Shown here: positions 27,243-36,812 of the stretch, one piece after another | Numbering within the stretch: the stretch's first letter is position 1 | Layout: each line of letters begins with the position of its first letter | NCBI GenBank assembly: GCA_041751935.1 | Contig: JBGSIA010000080.1 | Coordinates: 124,001 to 188,000, forward strand | Length of the DNA: 64,000 nt | Reading direction: 5' to 3' | Source: JBBSJZ01 sp041751935 | GTDB lineage: Bacteria; Planctomycetota; Planctomycetia; Pirellulales; Pirellulaceae | Position numbers and translations under genes: made by a program | Notes under the pieces: model-generated | What the model saw: only the letters and a program-made list of their open reading frames with translations | Databases searched by the model: none | What the model was told of the DNA's origin: nothing

Positions 27243-27345
27243 AGGGAGCTGTCGGCCGCGAGAGGGCAGTGGCCTTACGGGGGCTGGCAATTGCCTATAA
27301 TGAAACCGTTGACGTTTCGCCTTCAGTGCGTTTGAAAGTGGCCCC

Positions 27346-29583
27346 GTGTTCCGAAAATTGGATTGTCGCTGCGATTGCCCCAGCATCACGCTCGTCGTGC
27401 TCGCGGTGACCTTACTTTTACCCCGATGCAATCTAGCGTTGGCTCAGGACTCAGATGCGACAAAAAACAGTGGCTCGAACGAGATCAAAACAGGCCATTG
27501 GTTGTCAGTCGTGGCAGACCTCGGAGCTGTCAGCGAAGGAAGCCAAACGAGCCAAGCCGACCGATTGATTTCGCAATTGACTCGCTTAGCCAACGCAACT
27601 CGTACTGGCACACGTACGACCGTGCTGCTGCGAATGAGTGCTGCCGAGCCAGGTGTGGCTGCGACCAAATTTGAGGACGCCTTGAAAGTCGCACGCGCGA
27701 TTCAACACGATGAATTGCGATCTTTGCGAGTGATCACCTACATCGAATGTGAATTGGTTGGCCATCGACAATTGATCGCTCTTGCGTCGGAGCAACTGCT
27801 TGTTTCTGCTGGTGGTGCATTGGGTAGCGTCAATGATTCCAGTGGCTCCTTCGACGAACCTGTAATTCTGACCTATCAAGCAATCGCCCGTCGGCGGGGT
27901 TTGGTTCCACCAGCAGTCATTGATTCAATGCTCGATCTCGGCGCGGAACTGGTGCAAGTGACTCGCGTGGACGGACAGAGATCAATTCTTTCCGGCGACG
28001 AACTGCGAACGCCCCACGCAGCCGGCGGTGTGCTCAGTGAAGATGTCTGGAAACAAAGTGGCGCGCCGCTCGAACTGCGAGCAAAACAGTTACGGGACAT
28101 TCGTAGCGTTGTCGGTGTTGTTGACACTTTGGAGGAGGCCAGCGATGTGCTAGACGTCGCGCAACTGATTCCCGTGGACACGACAACCGCACTAGATATT
28201 CCGCGAGGCGTCCTTGTGGAAATCAAAGGCGCGATTGCCGAAGGTCGGGCGCGACGGTGGCATAGCAACCTTGTTTCATCGCTCGACTCCGGCGAGGTCA
28301 ATACATGGTTGGTAGAGATTGACTCCAGTGGCGGCAGCCTCGATACAAGCGCTGGTTTGGCTGCGTCCTTTGCGCTGCACCAACCACCTCTGCAAACTGC
28401 GGCGGCAACGATCATCGGCGAAGCACGCGGTGACGCGGCGTTGGTAGCTATCGCCTGTCGACCCCTGTTGATGAAAACTGATGCCCGCCTGGGAGGACCA
28501 GGCTCGCAGGCGATTGCCAAATTAGACGTGGCACAACACCGCGAATTGATCGACGAAATTGCCCAATCGACTCGGCGCCCTGCGGCTTTGATCCGCGGGC
28601 TGCTGGATCCAACGCTTGAGGTCTATCGATTCACCGATCGCAAAACCGGTAGGATTCGTTTTGCGACAGTGGATGAAATTGCAGAGAACGATGCGGGAGA
28701 GAACGAAGCTGTACAGAACGAAGAGGAATTGCAGCGGTGGCATCGCGGCGAGCGTATTGAGCTTGCCGGTGGCTTGACGACTACGGATGCGATCTCGCTG
28801 GGGCTAGCTGAAGCGGAAGTGGATTCTCTCGAGTCAGCAGCGCGGTATGTCGGATTGGATGCCATACCACCGACGATTGCTGATCGACCGTTAGTTCGTT
28901 TTGTTGAACGCATCGGACGCAACAATGGCTTGATGTTCATCCTATTGATGATCGGATTCTTTGCTTTATCGGCCGAAGCCGGTGCTCCTGGATTAGGTAT
29001 CCCCGGCTTTATTTCCATGCTTTGCTTCGCGTTGTATTTTTGGATGAAGTTTCTCGCTGGAACAGCGGAATGGCTGGAACTGATCGCGCTTGGATTGGGC
29101 CTGACTTGCATCGCAATTGAAATCTTCGTGGTGCCCGGCGTCGGTATATTTGGGATCGGCGGCTTGATCCTTACCGTGCTGGGTATTGTGCTGATGAGTC
29201 AAACTTTCGTCATTCCACGAAACTCGTATCAACTTGAAGTGCTGACCCAAGGCATCTGGCTTGCCCTGGGAGGCGTGGCGGGATTGATTGGCGGTTTCTT
29301 TGTGATCCGCACGATGGTTCCGCACGTTCCCATTTTGAGCGATATGGTGATGGAGACGACAGACCCTGAAACGCTCGATCGACATGAGCGATTGTCTGAC
29401 TATAGCCACTTGGTCGGTGTGGCTGGCATTGCGACAACGCTGCTGCGTCCTGCGGGTAAAGCACGTTTTGGCGATACGATCGTAGCGGTAATCAGTGATG
29501 GGCGAGCGATCGAACTTGGCGATCCCGTGCGAGTTCGCGAAGTGCATGGAAATCGCATCGTTGTCGAGGCGGTGGAAAACTGA
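27346..29583 (+). CDS. NfeD-type membrane protein with two degenerate ClpP-like domains
   Basis: The start is GTG at 27346, the only start codon between the in-frame stop at 27310 and the hydrophobic core. The protein has 745 residues: a signal or anchor segment (ITLVVLAVTLLLPRCNLALA), a first ClpP/crotonase-like domain (about 45-190; YIECELVGHRQLIALASEQL), a second (about 300-440; IDSSGGSLDTSAGLAA, GEARGDAALVAIACRPLLM, TDARLGGPG), four or five helices (528-650) and a C-terminal OB fold (about 690-745). This is the long NfeD architecture. The catalytic Ser expected in the GxASAG-like turn is absent from both domains (GDAAL and VGHRQ instead), so proteolysis is doubtful. Family role: membrane quality control with stomatin/flotillin. 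The next gene overlaps by 1 bp. Confidence 0.88.
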   Translation: MFRKLDCRCDCPSITLVVLAVTLLLPRCNLALAQDSDATKNSGSNEIKTGHWLSVVADLGAVSEGSQTSQADRLISQLTRLANATRTGTRTTVLLRMSAAEPGVAATKFEDALKVARAIQHDELRSLRVITYIECELVGHRQLIALASEQLLVSAGGALGSVNDSSGSFDEPVILTYQAIARRRGLVPPAVIDSMLDLGAELVQVTRVDGQRSILSGDELRTPHAAGGVLSEDVWKQSGAPLELRAKQLRDIRSVVGVVDTLEEASDVLDVAQLIPVDTTTALDIPRGVLVEIKGAIAEGRARRWHSNLVSSLDSGEVNTWLVEIDSSGGSLDTSAGLAASFALHQPPLQTAAATIIGEARGDAALVAIACRPLLMKTDARLGGPGSQAIAKLDVAQHRELIDEIAQSTRRPAALIRGLLDPTLEVYRFTDRKTGRIRFATVDEIAENDAGENEAVQNEEELQRWHRGERIELAGGLTTTDAISLGLAEAEVDSLESAARYVGLDAIPPTIADRPLVRFVERIGRNNGLMFILLMIGFFALSAEAGAPGLGIPGFISMLCFALYFWMKFLAGTAEWLELIALGLGLTCIAIEIFVVPGVGIFGIGGLILTVLGIVLMSQTFVIPRNSYQLEVLTQGIWLALGGVAGLIGGFFVIRTMVPHVPILSDMVMETTDPETLDRHERLSDYSHLVGVAGIATTLLRPAGKARFGDTIVAVISDGRAIELGDPVRVREVHGNRIVVEAVEN

Positions 29584-30185
29584 TGCCGCCGGTCCATTCG
29601 ATACTCTTCCTTTTGGTGTTCTACCTGTTGCTGTTGATCGAGTTCTTCGTACCCAGCGGCGGCCTGCTCGGGTTAGCTGCTGCGGTGGCAGGTATCTCGG
29701 CAATCGTAACCGCAATGTTGCACAGCGCCGGCGCCGGGCTGGCGATGCTGGGAATCATCGTGGGAACAACGCCCGTGATCATCACTATCATGCTTCACGT
29801 GTGGCCTCGAACGGCAATCGGTCGCCGCGTTTTGAATCGCCAACCCGGGCAAGTGACTCCGTCCAACGCGTTGCAGCGAACACTTCCCGATGGCCGACCA
29901 CTATCGGAGTTAATCCACTGTGTCGGCATTGCACTGAACGACATGTTGCCTAGCGGCTTGGTGTTAATCGACGGTCACAGAATTGATGCCGTTAGTATCG
30001 GTGTCCCGATCGATGCGGGCACGCACGTGATCGTCACCAAGATTCAAGCCGGCAAAATCCAAGTTCGACCCATGCTGGAAAACGAACGGCAAACCTCCTC
30101 CGGTGATCCCGCGACACCCACAGCTAAATCTCCTGAAATTCTTGACGCTGACTTGAGTCAACTCAAAATTGACGACTTGAGCTAA
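29583..30185 (+). CDS. Short NfeD-like membrane protein
   Basis: The ATG overlaps the TGA of the preceding NfeD gene (TGATG), so translation is coupled. The 200-residue protein has three hydrophobic helices in its first 80 residues (SILFLLVFYLLLLIEFFVPSG, LLGLAAAVAGISAIVTAML, MLGIIVGTTPVIITIMLHVW), followed by a soluble beta-rich domain (VGIALNDMLPSGLVLIDG, GVPIDAGTHVIVTKIQAGKI) that fits the NfeD OB fold, then a polar acidic tail. It lacks any protease domain, like the short NfeD class that usually pairs with a stomatin-like protein. Here it instead pairs with the long NfeD, so the two may form a hetero-complex. No stomatin or flotillin gene follows; the next gene is convergent. Confidence 0.86.
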   Translation: MPPVHSILFLLVFYLLLLIEFFVPSGGLLGLAAAVAGISAIVTAMLHSAGAGLAMLGIIVGTTPVIITIMLHVWPRTAIGRRVLNRQPGQVTPSNALQRTLPDGRPLSELIHCVGIALNDMLPSGLVLIDGHRIDAVSIGVPIDAGTHVIVTKIQAGKIQVRPMLENERQTSSGDPATPTAKSPEILDADLSQLKIDDLS

Positions 30186-30255
30186 AAATTCCAGGCGATC
30201 GATTCAGCGCCCACTATTGATGCTTATGTTCTAGGTATCGGCCAGCCCGGATTTT

Positions 30256-31848
30256 TCAGTTGGGTCGTGGTGAGTATTTCCATAAGTCAGGATCGACGGT
30301 GTTCTTTTGAGGAGTCCCCGGCGTACTGCGACCGTTATGAACATCCTTCTCAATCAAGGCAACCAGTTGCGAAACAATTTCGGGGTGTTGTTCAATAACA
30401 TTGTGTTGCTCGCCGATGTCTCGGCTTAGATCATACAGTTGCAGCGGCAGTAACTCGGAACTCTTTGTCGCCGCTTTTTTTGCTCGTGGATTCGCAGGTC
30501 GCGGATTGCTCCAACCGCCGGAGTCGTGACACAACTCCAGCTTCCACTTCCCTTGCCGTATTGCGAAACTGCCATTGATGCTGTGATGAATTAAGTGATC
30601 TCGCACTGGTTCAGTGGTAGCGCCACGTAAAACGGGAACCAAGCTGACACTGTCTTCACCGGCATTGTCGGCAAGCGAACCTCCAGATAGCTCCGCCGCC
30701 GTCGCCATGAAATCCCACAGCCCAACGAGGTGATCGTACCGACTGCCGGGCTGAATTACTGCTGGCCACTGAGCCAAGTAGGGCACCCGATGGCCGCCGT
30801 CAAAGATATCGGCTTTGTGACCGCGGAAGTGATGGCTGGGGTTGTGACCATGTTCTGCCAACTGTGGGTAGTTGGCACTGGGCGAGCAACCGTTATCACT
30901 GGTGACAATCAGCAGTGTGTTTTCGGCAATACCACTATCTTCCAAAGTCTTGACGACTTGTCCGATCGCGTCATCGGTCTCCATCACGAAATCCGCGTAG
31001 GCGCTGATGCCGGAAGCGCCCTGCCAACTCTCCGATGGCAGAATCGGCGTATGAGGCGAAGCAAGCGGAAGGTAGAGAAAAAACGGTTCGCCTTGATTGG
31101 CTGCTTCGGCGCGACGTTTGATGATTTCGACCGCGTGCTTGGTGAGTGTGGGCAAGACATCCTCTCCACGAAAACCAGGCGTTCCAGGCCCTTCACGAGA
31201 AAATGTTTTTCGCTCTCCAGCGTTCATCACCAGTTTCATCGTCTCTGTAGGATTCGCGACCACGTGGTCATCCTCAATGAAAACGTACGGCACCATATCA
31301 AGCGATGCACTGATACCAAAATACTCGTCAAATCCAACGCTGTTAGGACCATTGGTAGTCGGCTGAGTGTAATCGACGTTGTTGACTTGATCCTCTCGTT
31401 CGATTGAAAGTTCGTTTACGTCCTTGCCGGGCAACACCACCCAATCCATTCCCAGGTGCCACTTACCGACACAGGCAGTGAAATAACCTCGTTTCTTTAG
31501 TAGAGAAGCCACGGTCTCGCGATCCTGTTCAATCAATCGTGGACTGAGCCCGCCAGTCACGCCACTTTGCAGTTGCGATCGCCAGTTGTATCGTCCCGTG
31601 AGTATGCCGTAGCGAGTCGGAGTACAAACCGATGACGAACTGTGTGCGTCCGTGAATGTCATCCCGCGACGAGCAATCGCATCAAAGTTAGGAGTGCGAA
31701 TCTTGCCGTTTGGATTCAGGCATTGAACATCGCCATAGCCAAGATCATCACATAGGATGAACACAAAATTCGGCGCTGTGTCTGCCGCGACGAGAGCAGG
31801 TACAAAAAGTCCGACAGTAACCAACACTGCAAACAGGCAAAACTTCAT
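30256..31848 (-). CDS. Secreted formylglycine-dependent sulfatase
   Basis: A 530-residue protein with a signal peptide (MKFCLFAVLVTVGLFVPALVAA) and the full arylsulfatase fold. The metal-binding ILCDDLGYGD is at D34/D35, and the maturation motif is VCTPTRYGILTGR with C75 as the residue converted to formylglycine (C-T-P-T-R). GKWHLG and TSDNGC supply further active-site residues. It would hydrolyse sulfate esters of polysaccharides or glycosides in the periplasm or outside, and needs a formylglycine-generating enzyme from elsewhere in the genome. It starts 24 bp after the stop of the WD40-caspase-SGNH gene in the same direction, so the two are probably one transcript. Planctomycetes use many sulfatases on algal sulfated glycans; the specific substrate is unknown. 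Confidence 0.95.
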   Translation of the reverse strand: MKFCLFAVLVTVGLFVPALVAADTAPNFVFILCDDLGYGDVQCLNPNGKIRTPNFDAIARRGMTFTDAHSSSSVCTPTRYGILTGRYNWRSQLQSGVTGGLSPRLIEQDRETVASLLKKRGYFTACVGKWHLGMDWVVLPGKDVNELSIEREDQVNNVDYTQPTTNGPNSVGFDEYFGISASLDMVPYVFIEDDHVVANPTETMKLVMNAGERKTFSREGPGTPGFRGEDVLPTLTKHAVEIIKRRAEAANQGEPFFLYLPLASPHTPILPSESWQGASGISAYADFVMETDDAIGQVVKTLEDSGIAENTLLIVTSDNGCSPSANYPQLAEHGHNPSHHFRGHKADIFDGGHRVPYLAQWPAVIQPGSRYDHLVGLWDFMATAAELSGGSLADNAGEDSVSLVPVLRGATTEPVRDHLIHHSINGSFAIRQGKWKLELCHDSGGWSNPRPANPRAKKAATKSSELLPLQLYDLSRDIGEQHNVIEQHPEIVSQLVALIEKDVHNGRSTPGTPQKNTVDPDLWKYSPRPN

Positions 31849-31872
31849 CGTTATTATTCTTTCAATTCGGTA

Positions 31873-34800
31873 TCAGTTAAGAAGCAAATGAAAAACGCGG
31901 AGCGTCGTGCCCACACTCTGAGGATCGTGGTCGTTGGCAATGCGAACGTTGACGCTATGATGATCGTGCGAAAGCTCGTCAGCCAAAATCACGGCCCACG
32001 GCAGATGCAAATTCGGACTCCACTGGGTAAAGGTGTCGATCGTGGAAAAATCGCCACCGTCGATACTGTACTGAATTCGCCCCGCATCGGGACCCGCAGT
32101 GACAAACAGCCCGACACCGCTGCCGTCAAACTCGAATGCGAACTCGTCACCAGGGTTCATCGCCACGAGTGCCGGAACGTTTACGAAACCTGCGCGAGTA
32201 CCTTTGCCGTCCTCAGGCATCCAAGATTGCTCCAGTGAGAATCCTTTTACAATCCTGGCATCCGCAATATCCCCAAAGTGACCTCGATAATAACTCTGGG
32301 GATCAATCGAAGTCTCCGGCAACAAATGAGGCTTGGCTTGATCAGGCAATTCCCGTGTAAACGCAATCTCCAACAAACGGGCGATGCTGTCGGAGTACAA
32401 TTTGTGGCCAAACGTTGAAGGATGCAGATTCTTAAAATCTTCGTCCCACGTGAACTCACCAGCGTTGATTCTCTCCGTGACTTCGAGTGACAGATTTAGC
32501 GTCACGTTGCCGTACGCAGCAGCAACTCGTTCATGCTGAACGATCGACTGGGGCTCGACACCTTGGTTGTAGTCCGCCATGTGCTCGGGCATCACGAAGT
32601 GCAAGTGGACGATATCGGTTAGCGGATTCGCCATCCGTACGTGACGGACGACGCCTTCCATACCTCGCAGCATGTGATGAGGGTCGATGGTATTCGTTGT
32701 ATCATTGACCGCCGCTTCTACGAACAACAAATCCAACGGGCCGCGAGCCAGGACGTCTCGTTCCAGTCGGAATGCATGTGGAACAGATCCCAATGAACTG
32801 ACTCCCGCACTGATAAAGTCGAATTCAGTCTCAGGAAATCGTTTCTTGAAGTAGTCCATCGTTTCGTCACGCCAACCCTTGGATGCCGTGATGGAACCTC
32901 CGAGAAAAGCGATTCTGCCCGTTTTCTCTCGTTCAAACTTCACTCGGCAGTTGCCCAAACCGTCGCGAAGCTTGTGGTAATGTTGATCTTGCCGCTGAAC
33001 TAGCCGTTGTTCTAACGCCGCTGGGACGCCCACAGCCGTCAGCGGCAAGTGCAAACTTTGCAACAAGTATTCGGGGCTTGCCGTGGGATGTTGGGACGCA
33101 CCCTCTCTTTCGGAAGCCTGGGTCACTTTTTGACTTACATAGTCGATTGCCTCGCGTAAGCTGACGATTCCGTCACCGTTGCCGTCGCGGTCGGCGTCAC
33201 CGTTAAGTGCAGCGACAAGTTCTGTGGTAAAGCGACCAAGTTTTGTTTCTCGCTGTTCGGCAGCCTCTTCATCACCTTCGCTGGCGGTTATTGTCAGTAC
33301 GACGTCGTCTTGCAGGAATCGCAAGGCACTCTTCAGATCGTCCGGCCGCATCAGTGTTTGCACAGCACCACTGTGACACGAATCCAAAATTGCCAGTTTG
33401 CGACAAGGTAGTTGCGATAGCGCCGCGAGATCATTGAATGACAAACAATCACCGTAACGATCGTTCATCAAATCGTTGTAGCGAGCATCGGCGGTGACAA
33501 AATACCATTGCCCGGTCAATCGGTCTCGCAATCCGTGACCGCACAAATACATCACCACAAGATCATCGGGGCTAACCGTTTTCGCCAACTCCTTTGCTGC
33601 TTGTTCCGCATACACTCGCCACATCGGTCGAGTGGCGTCCGCATCAACTAACTGGTCGGTCGTGACTCGATAAAGTGGCGACGAGCTTTTCTGGAACAGG
33701 TTTGCGATCACATCCGTTGCGCGGGACGCGAAATCGAGAGACTGAATTTGTCGATCCCGATACTCGCTGATCCCGATCGCCAAGACATGCAATCGTGGCA
33801 TTCGCGGCGGATGATCGGTTTGATGCTCATAGTCAAGCACAACACGATCAATGGCCGATGCTTCGGTTGCTGCGACGAGTTCGAGTTGGATGCGTGAGTC
33901 ACTGGGCAAACGCAGTTTCCAACGATAGGTTGCCACACGCTGATCATCGATCATCTGATCCGCGATGATCTCGCGATCGAGCGCTGGTACTCCGCTGGCG
34001 AATACTTTGAAATCAACCAGCGATGCGCCGCTGGGAATGGTGATATTCGCGATTACCTCAACTTCGTCTCCCTGTAAAACTTCGCCCGGCTGTGGCTGGA
34101 TCACCTGGATTCGCGGCTTACTGCGATATTGATTCACGATCGCTGTTTCACCAGGCGGCGGACCAATCCCACTTACACTTTCTCGCATCGCCGCTTCCAA
34201 GCTACCTGCCTTTAGCAACCGTCGCATTGTTGCGGGCCGTTCGAGCAGTTCGCGGAACTGGGCAGCACGAAAATAGTCTGGCAATTGATTGACACCACGA
34301 TTGATCTGCCAACCGAATCGCAAGTGACCGTTGAACGAAGCGTTGTAGAATCCGGCGGGCGTCCACATTGCCCATTCACGAGTCGTGTCCACAAACAACG
34401 TTGCGATCGGCTGCCATGCGGCAAAACTTTGGAAGCCAGGAAGAGGTCGTCCTCGACGGGTGAACTCGAAAACGACGAGTGCATCGAAGGGCAATGTGCG
34501 AAGTTGCTGTAACATCTTTGTCGCATCATTTTCGGCAAATGTTTCACTGCCATCGTCACTGGACCATTTGATTCCAATTAACCGATCACCACTGCGGACT
34601 CCACGAAAATACAAGGGCCCATCTTCGCGAACTTCGGCGGCAAGCAGCTGACCACTACCGCCATCCGCGTTCTCAATCTCAAACTGAACGCCCCAGCGAT
34701 TCTCCGTCTCACTCGCAGTCAGCACATCGTCAAGTTTCCACACACCGATCATCGTGTCCGACGAGCCGCTGGCTAAGTAACTTCCATCCGCGGAAGTACT

Positions 34801-36672
34801 CAGCGAAAGCACTTCTCCCTGATGACCGCGGAACTGGCGCAGTAGTCGCGGCGGATTAGTTGCGTCGGCTGCGTAAACGTAGATATTGTTTCGACCGCCC
34901 GAACCGACGATGATAATGTTTCCCGTCTCGTCGTCACCTGCTGTGACCTCAAGCGTAGCGATTGCCGTCGGAGGGCCGTGTATCTCTTCGATTAGTGGCA
35001 ACACACCACGAGGCTGATCATCTTCAAACAACTGATACCGCCGTCCTTGATCAAATTTACTCGCTTTCATCGTCCAGCGAGCTGCTAATCGCTGGGCTGG
35101 CAAGTAGTCCGCGTCTTCGAGACGAGCTCGTGGCAACAGCCGCACTTCGTCCAATTCAAAGACGTCGCTCAGTTGTGAATTTCCGGCTGCATCGCGTTCG
35201 GTAGCGATGGCAATCGCGTAACTTTCGCTGTTATTACTAAATGCGACGCGTTGGATCGGTTTGGCGGGAACTTGCAAGTAGCCACGCGGGGGCTCAACAA
35301 ACTTGTCATTGGCATCAATATCCAGCACGACTAGGCGGTTGCCCACAGCGGCGATGGCTTGACGCCCAGCAGCCTGCCATACGATGCTTCGCACATGATC
35401 GTCAAACGCCATCTCGCTCAACTTGACTGGCGGCACGGCCTGTGTATTCCACCACTGGACGACTGATTTTCCGACGCCCGCATCGTCCACAGAAACAACG
35501 GAAGAAACAAGTAATCGCGATCCATCGTCATTGAACTTCAGTGCCAGCGGTGTATGACCGACATCCAGTTTCATTTTCGACGCTGGTGAACCATCCGCGG
35601 CCAACATGATCAGCATTGTATTGCCGAAAGCGTCACTCACAATGATGCGACTACCATCGGCAGTTGAATCAAAAGCGATCGCGTACTCCAAAAGTTCGAT
35701 ATCGTCGATGACCGTTGATGCGCCATTTGCCAAATTGATGAGATGCAACTTCCAAACCAATGCTCCGTTCTGAGAAACTCCGGTGTAACGCGTAGTAACC
35801 ACCGTTTGATTGCCGACCCAAGTAACGGGGCCAAACACACGGCGATGTTTCAAGACGTCGTGAAAGGCTTCACCGTACGTCACACGATCTTCGTCAACCA
35901 GCACCCGACTGGTCCACAATCCAGTAGCGGCATTGGGCTGCCAAAGAATCAATTTTCCGGTAATGTCCGACGAAACCAGTTGTGCTGAACCATCCCGCGC
36001 CCAGGCCAGCGACGTGATGACCTGGCGATGTCCCGATGTCTCATCAACCAACGTACGAGTTAAGTCCCCCGAGACGGCGTCCACGATCCAAATCTCACCC
36101 AGTTTTCCGTCTGCGCCGTGACCTGCCATGGCGACTTCGTTACCGCGACTGGCTACGGAGTAGATTCGACCGCGCGGTCCACGCACCACTGGCCAACGGA
36201 CTGTGCGGCGATGGAACCAACCTACAGGCAGCGTTTCTTGGGGCGACCACACATGCAAGTCTTTGTCTTCACCCCCAGATGCCAGCAGCTTTCCATCGCT
36301 AGACAACGACAGCGAACGAATTACGCCTGTGTGTCCGTCGAGCGCTAACCTCAACCACGGTCGAAGCTGGCCCGTCAAATCCGTGCCGTCAGCACCGACA
36401 TTGGCAACTCGAAGCCCACCGGGAAGCACGGCTTCGCTGATATTGGCACCAGGTACTTCAGGCTGCGGCTTACTCCCAGGCAGCACTTGTTCAGTCGGCG
36501 GTTGAGTGACAACTTCTGCGGGAAGCTGTGCCTCGCTGGGTAGCGATTCTTTGGGTTGTGTCTGCACCGGTGGCTGCTGTGCAGTGACTTGGGAGATCAT
36601 GCTCGCCAGCATAAAGGCGCACCATGCCCAGGAACGTGCGTTGCCAGTCGATGAAGGACGAGGAAATGACAT
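31873..36672 (-). CDS. Secreted WD40 / PDZ-like / caspase / EF-hand / SGNH-hydrolase fusion protein
   Basis: One uninterrupted 1599-residue frame with a signal peptide. Domains in order: WD40 propeller blades (about 107-650; clearest are GHTGVIRSLSLSSDGKLLAS near 113 and GHQGEVLSLSTSADGSYLAS near 616); a PDZ-like stretch 660-745; the conserved WTPAGFYNAS/INRG segment (770-795) known from bacterial WD40-caspases; and a beta domain 855-950. A caspase-like peptidase (C14, 958-1212) has H1046 in YLCGHG and C1099 in DSCHSG, and holds a canonical EF-hand loop at 1163-1174 (DGNGDGIVSLRE). From 1235 there is an SGNH esterase with S1260 (FLGGSIT), N1323 (EAAVND) and H1417 (NLHPS), plus a C-terminal beta module. 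Caspases of this type cut after basic residues, and the EF-hand suggests calcium control. The sulfatase gene follows 24 bp on; a VWA gene diverges upstream. Confidence 0.9.
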   Translation of the reverse strand: MSFPRPSSTGNARSWAWCAFMLASMISQVTAQQPPVQTQPKESLPSEAQLPAEVVTQPPTEQVLPGSKPQPEVPGANISEAVLPGGLRVANVGADGTDLTGQLRPWLRLALDGHTGVIRSLSLSSDGKLLASGGEDKDLHVWSPQETLPVGWFHRRTVRWPVVRGPRGRIYSVASRGNEVAMAGHGADGKLGEIWIVDAVSGDLTRTLVDETSGHRQVITSLAWARDGSAQLVSSDITGKLILWQPNAATGLWTSRVLVDEDRVTYGEAFHDVLKHRRVFGPVTWVGNQTVVTTRYTGVSQNGALVWKLHLINLANGASTVIDDIELLEYAIAFDSTADGSRIIVSDAFGNTMLIMLAADGSPASKMKLDVGHTPLALKFNDDGSRLLVSSVVSVDDAGVGKSVVQWWNTQAVPPVKLSEMAFDDHVRSIVWQAAGRQAIAAVGNRLVVLDIDANDKFVEPPRGYLQVPAKPIQRVAFSNNSESYAIAIATERDAAGNSQLSDVFELDEVRLLPRARLEDADYLPAQRLAARWTMKASKFDQGRRYQLFEDDQPRGVLPLIEEIHGPPTAIATLEVTAGDDETGNIIIVGSGGRNNIYVYAADATNPPRLLRQFRGHQGEVLSLSTSADGSYLASGSSDTMIGVWKLDDVLTASETENRWGVQFEIENADGGSGQLLAAEVREDGPLYFRGVRSGDRLIGIKWSSDDGSETFAENDATKMLQQLRTLPFDALVVFEFTRRGRPLPGFQSFAAWQPIATLFVDTTREWAMWTPAGFYNASFNGHLRFGWQINRGVNQLPDYFRAAQFRELLERPATMRRLLKAGSLEAAMRESVSGIGPPPGETAIVNQYRSKPRIQVIQPQPGEVLQGDEVEVIANITIPSGASLVDFKVFASGVPALDREIIADQMIDDQRVATYRWKLRLPSDSRIQLELVAATEASAIDRVVLDYEHQTDHPPRMPRLHVLAIGISEYRDRQIQSLDFASRATDVIANLFQKSSSPLYRVTTDQLVDADATRPMWRVYAEQAAKELAKTVSPDDLVVMYLCGHGLRDRLTGQWYFVTADARYNDLMNDRYGDCLSFNDLAALSQLPCRKLAILDSCHSGAVQTLMRPDDLKSALRFLQDDVVLTITASEGDEEAAEQRETKLGRFTTELVAALNGDADRDGNGDGIVSLREAIDYVSQKVTQASEREGASQHPTASPEYLLQSLHLPLTAVGVPAALEQRLVQRQDQHYHKLRDGLGNCRVKFEREKTGRIAFLGGSITASKGWRDETMDYFKKRFPETEFDFISAGVSSLGSVPHAFRLERDVLARGPLDLLFVEAAVNDTTNTIDPHHMLRGMEGVVRHVRMANPLTDIVHLHFVMPEHMADYNQGVEPQSIVQHERVAAAYGNVTLNLSLEVTERINAGEFTWDEDFKNLHPSTFGHKLYSDSIARLLEIAFTRELPDQAKPHLLPETSIDPQSYYRGHFGDIADARIVKGFSLEQSWMPEDGKGTRAGFVNVPALVAMNPGDEFAFEFDGSGVGLFVTAGPDAGRIQYSIDGGDFSTIDTFTQWSPNLHLPWAVILADELSHDHHSVNVRIANDHDPQSVGTTLRVFHLLLN

Positions 36673-36812
36673 GCTGAGTCTCGTGGAACAAAGGCAAGAG
36701 ATACGAATATCGTAACCGACACTGCGATTGGAAACGCGACGTATCCTCTTAATTATGCTAAGGTAAGCAGCTGAGCGTCGAAATTCTTAAACTTTTTACT
36801 TGGGCTACGACC
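36673..36812. promoter_or_regulatory. Shared promoter region of the caspase-fusion and VWA genes
   Basis: Only 140 bp separate the two divergent start codons, so both promoters must lie here, which favours coordinated expression. A TATGCT sequence near 36755 resembles a -10 box for the rightward gene, but no matching -35 was certain. Confidence 0.45.

Noticed and set aside
27876..28520. Minus-strand 214-residue open frame
   Set aside because: It is antisense to the NfeD gene, Ser/Arg-rich, and has no recognisable domain or upstream context.
28993..29715. Minus-strand 240-residue open frame
   Set aside because: It is antisense to the transmembrane part of NfeD and the next gene; the His/Gln/Arg-rich composition is typical of a shadow frame.
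30730..31407. Plus-strand 225-residue open frame
   Set aside because: It is antisense to the sulfatase catalytic region, which is clearly the real gene.
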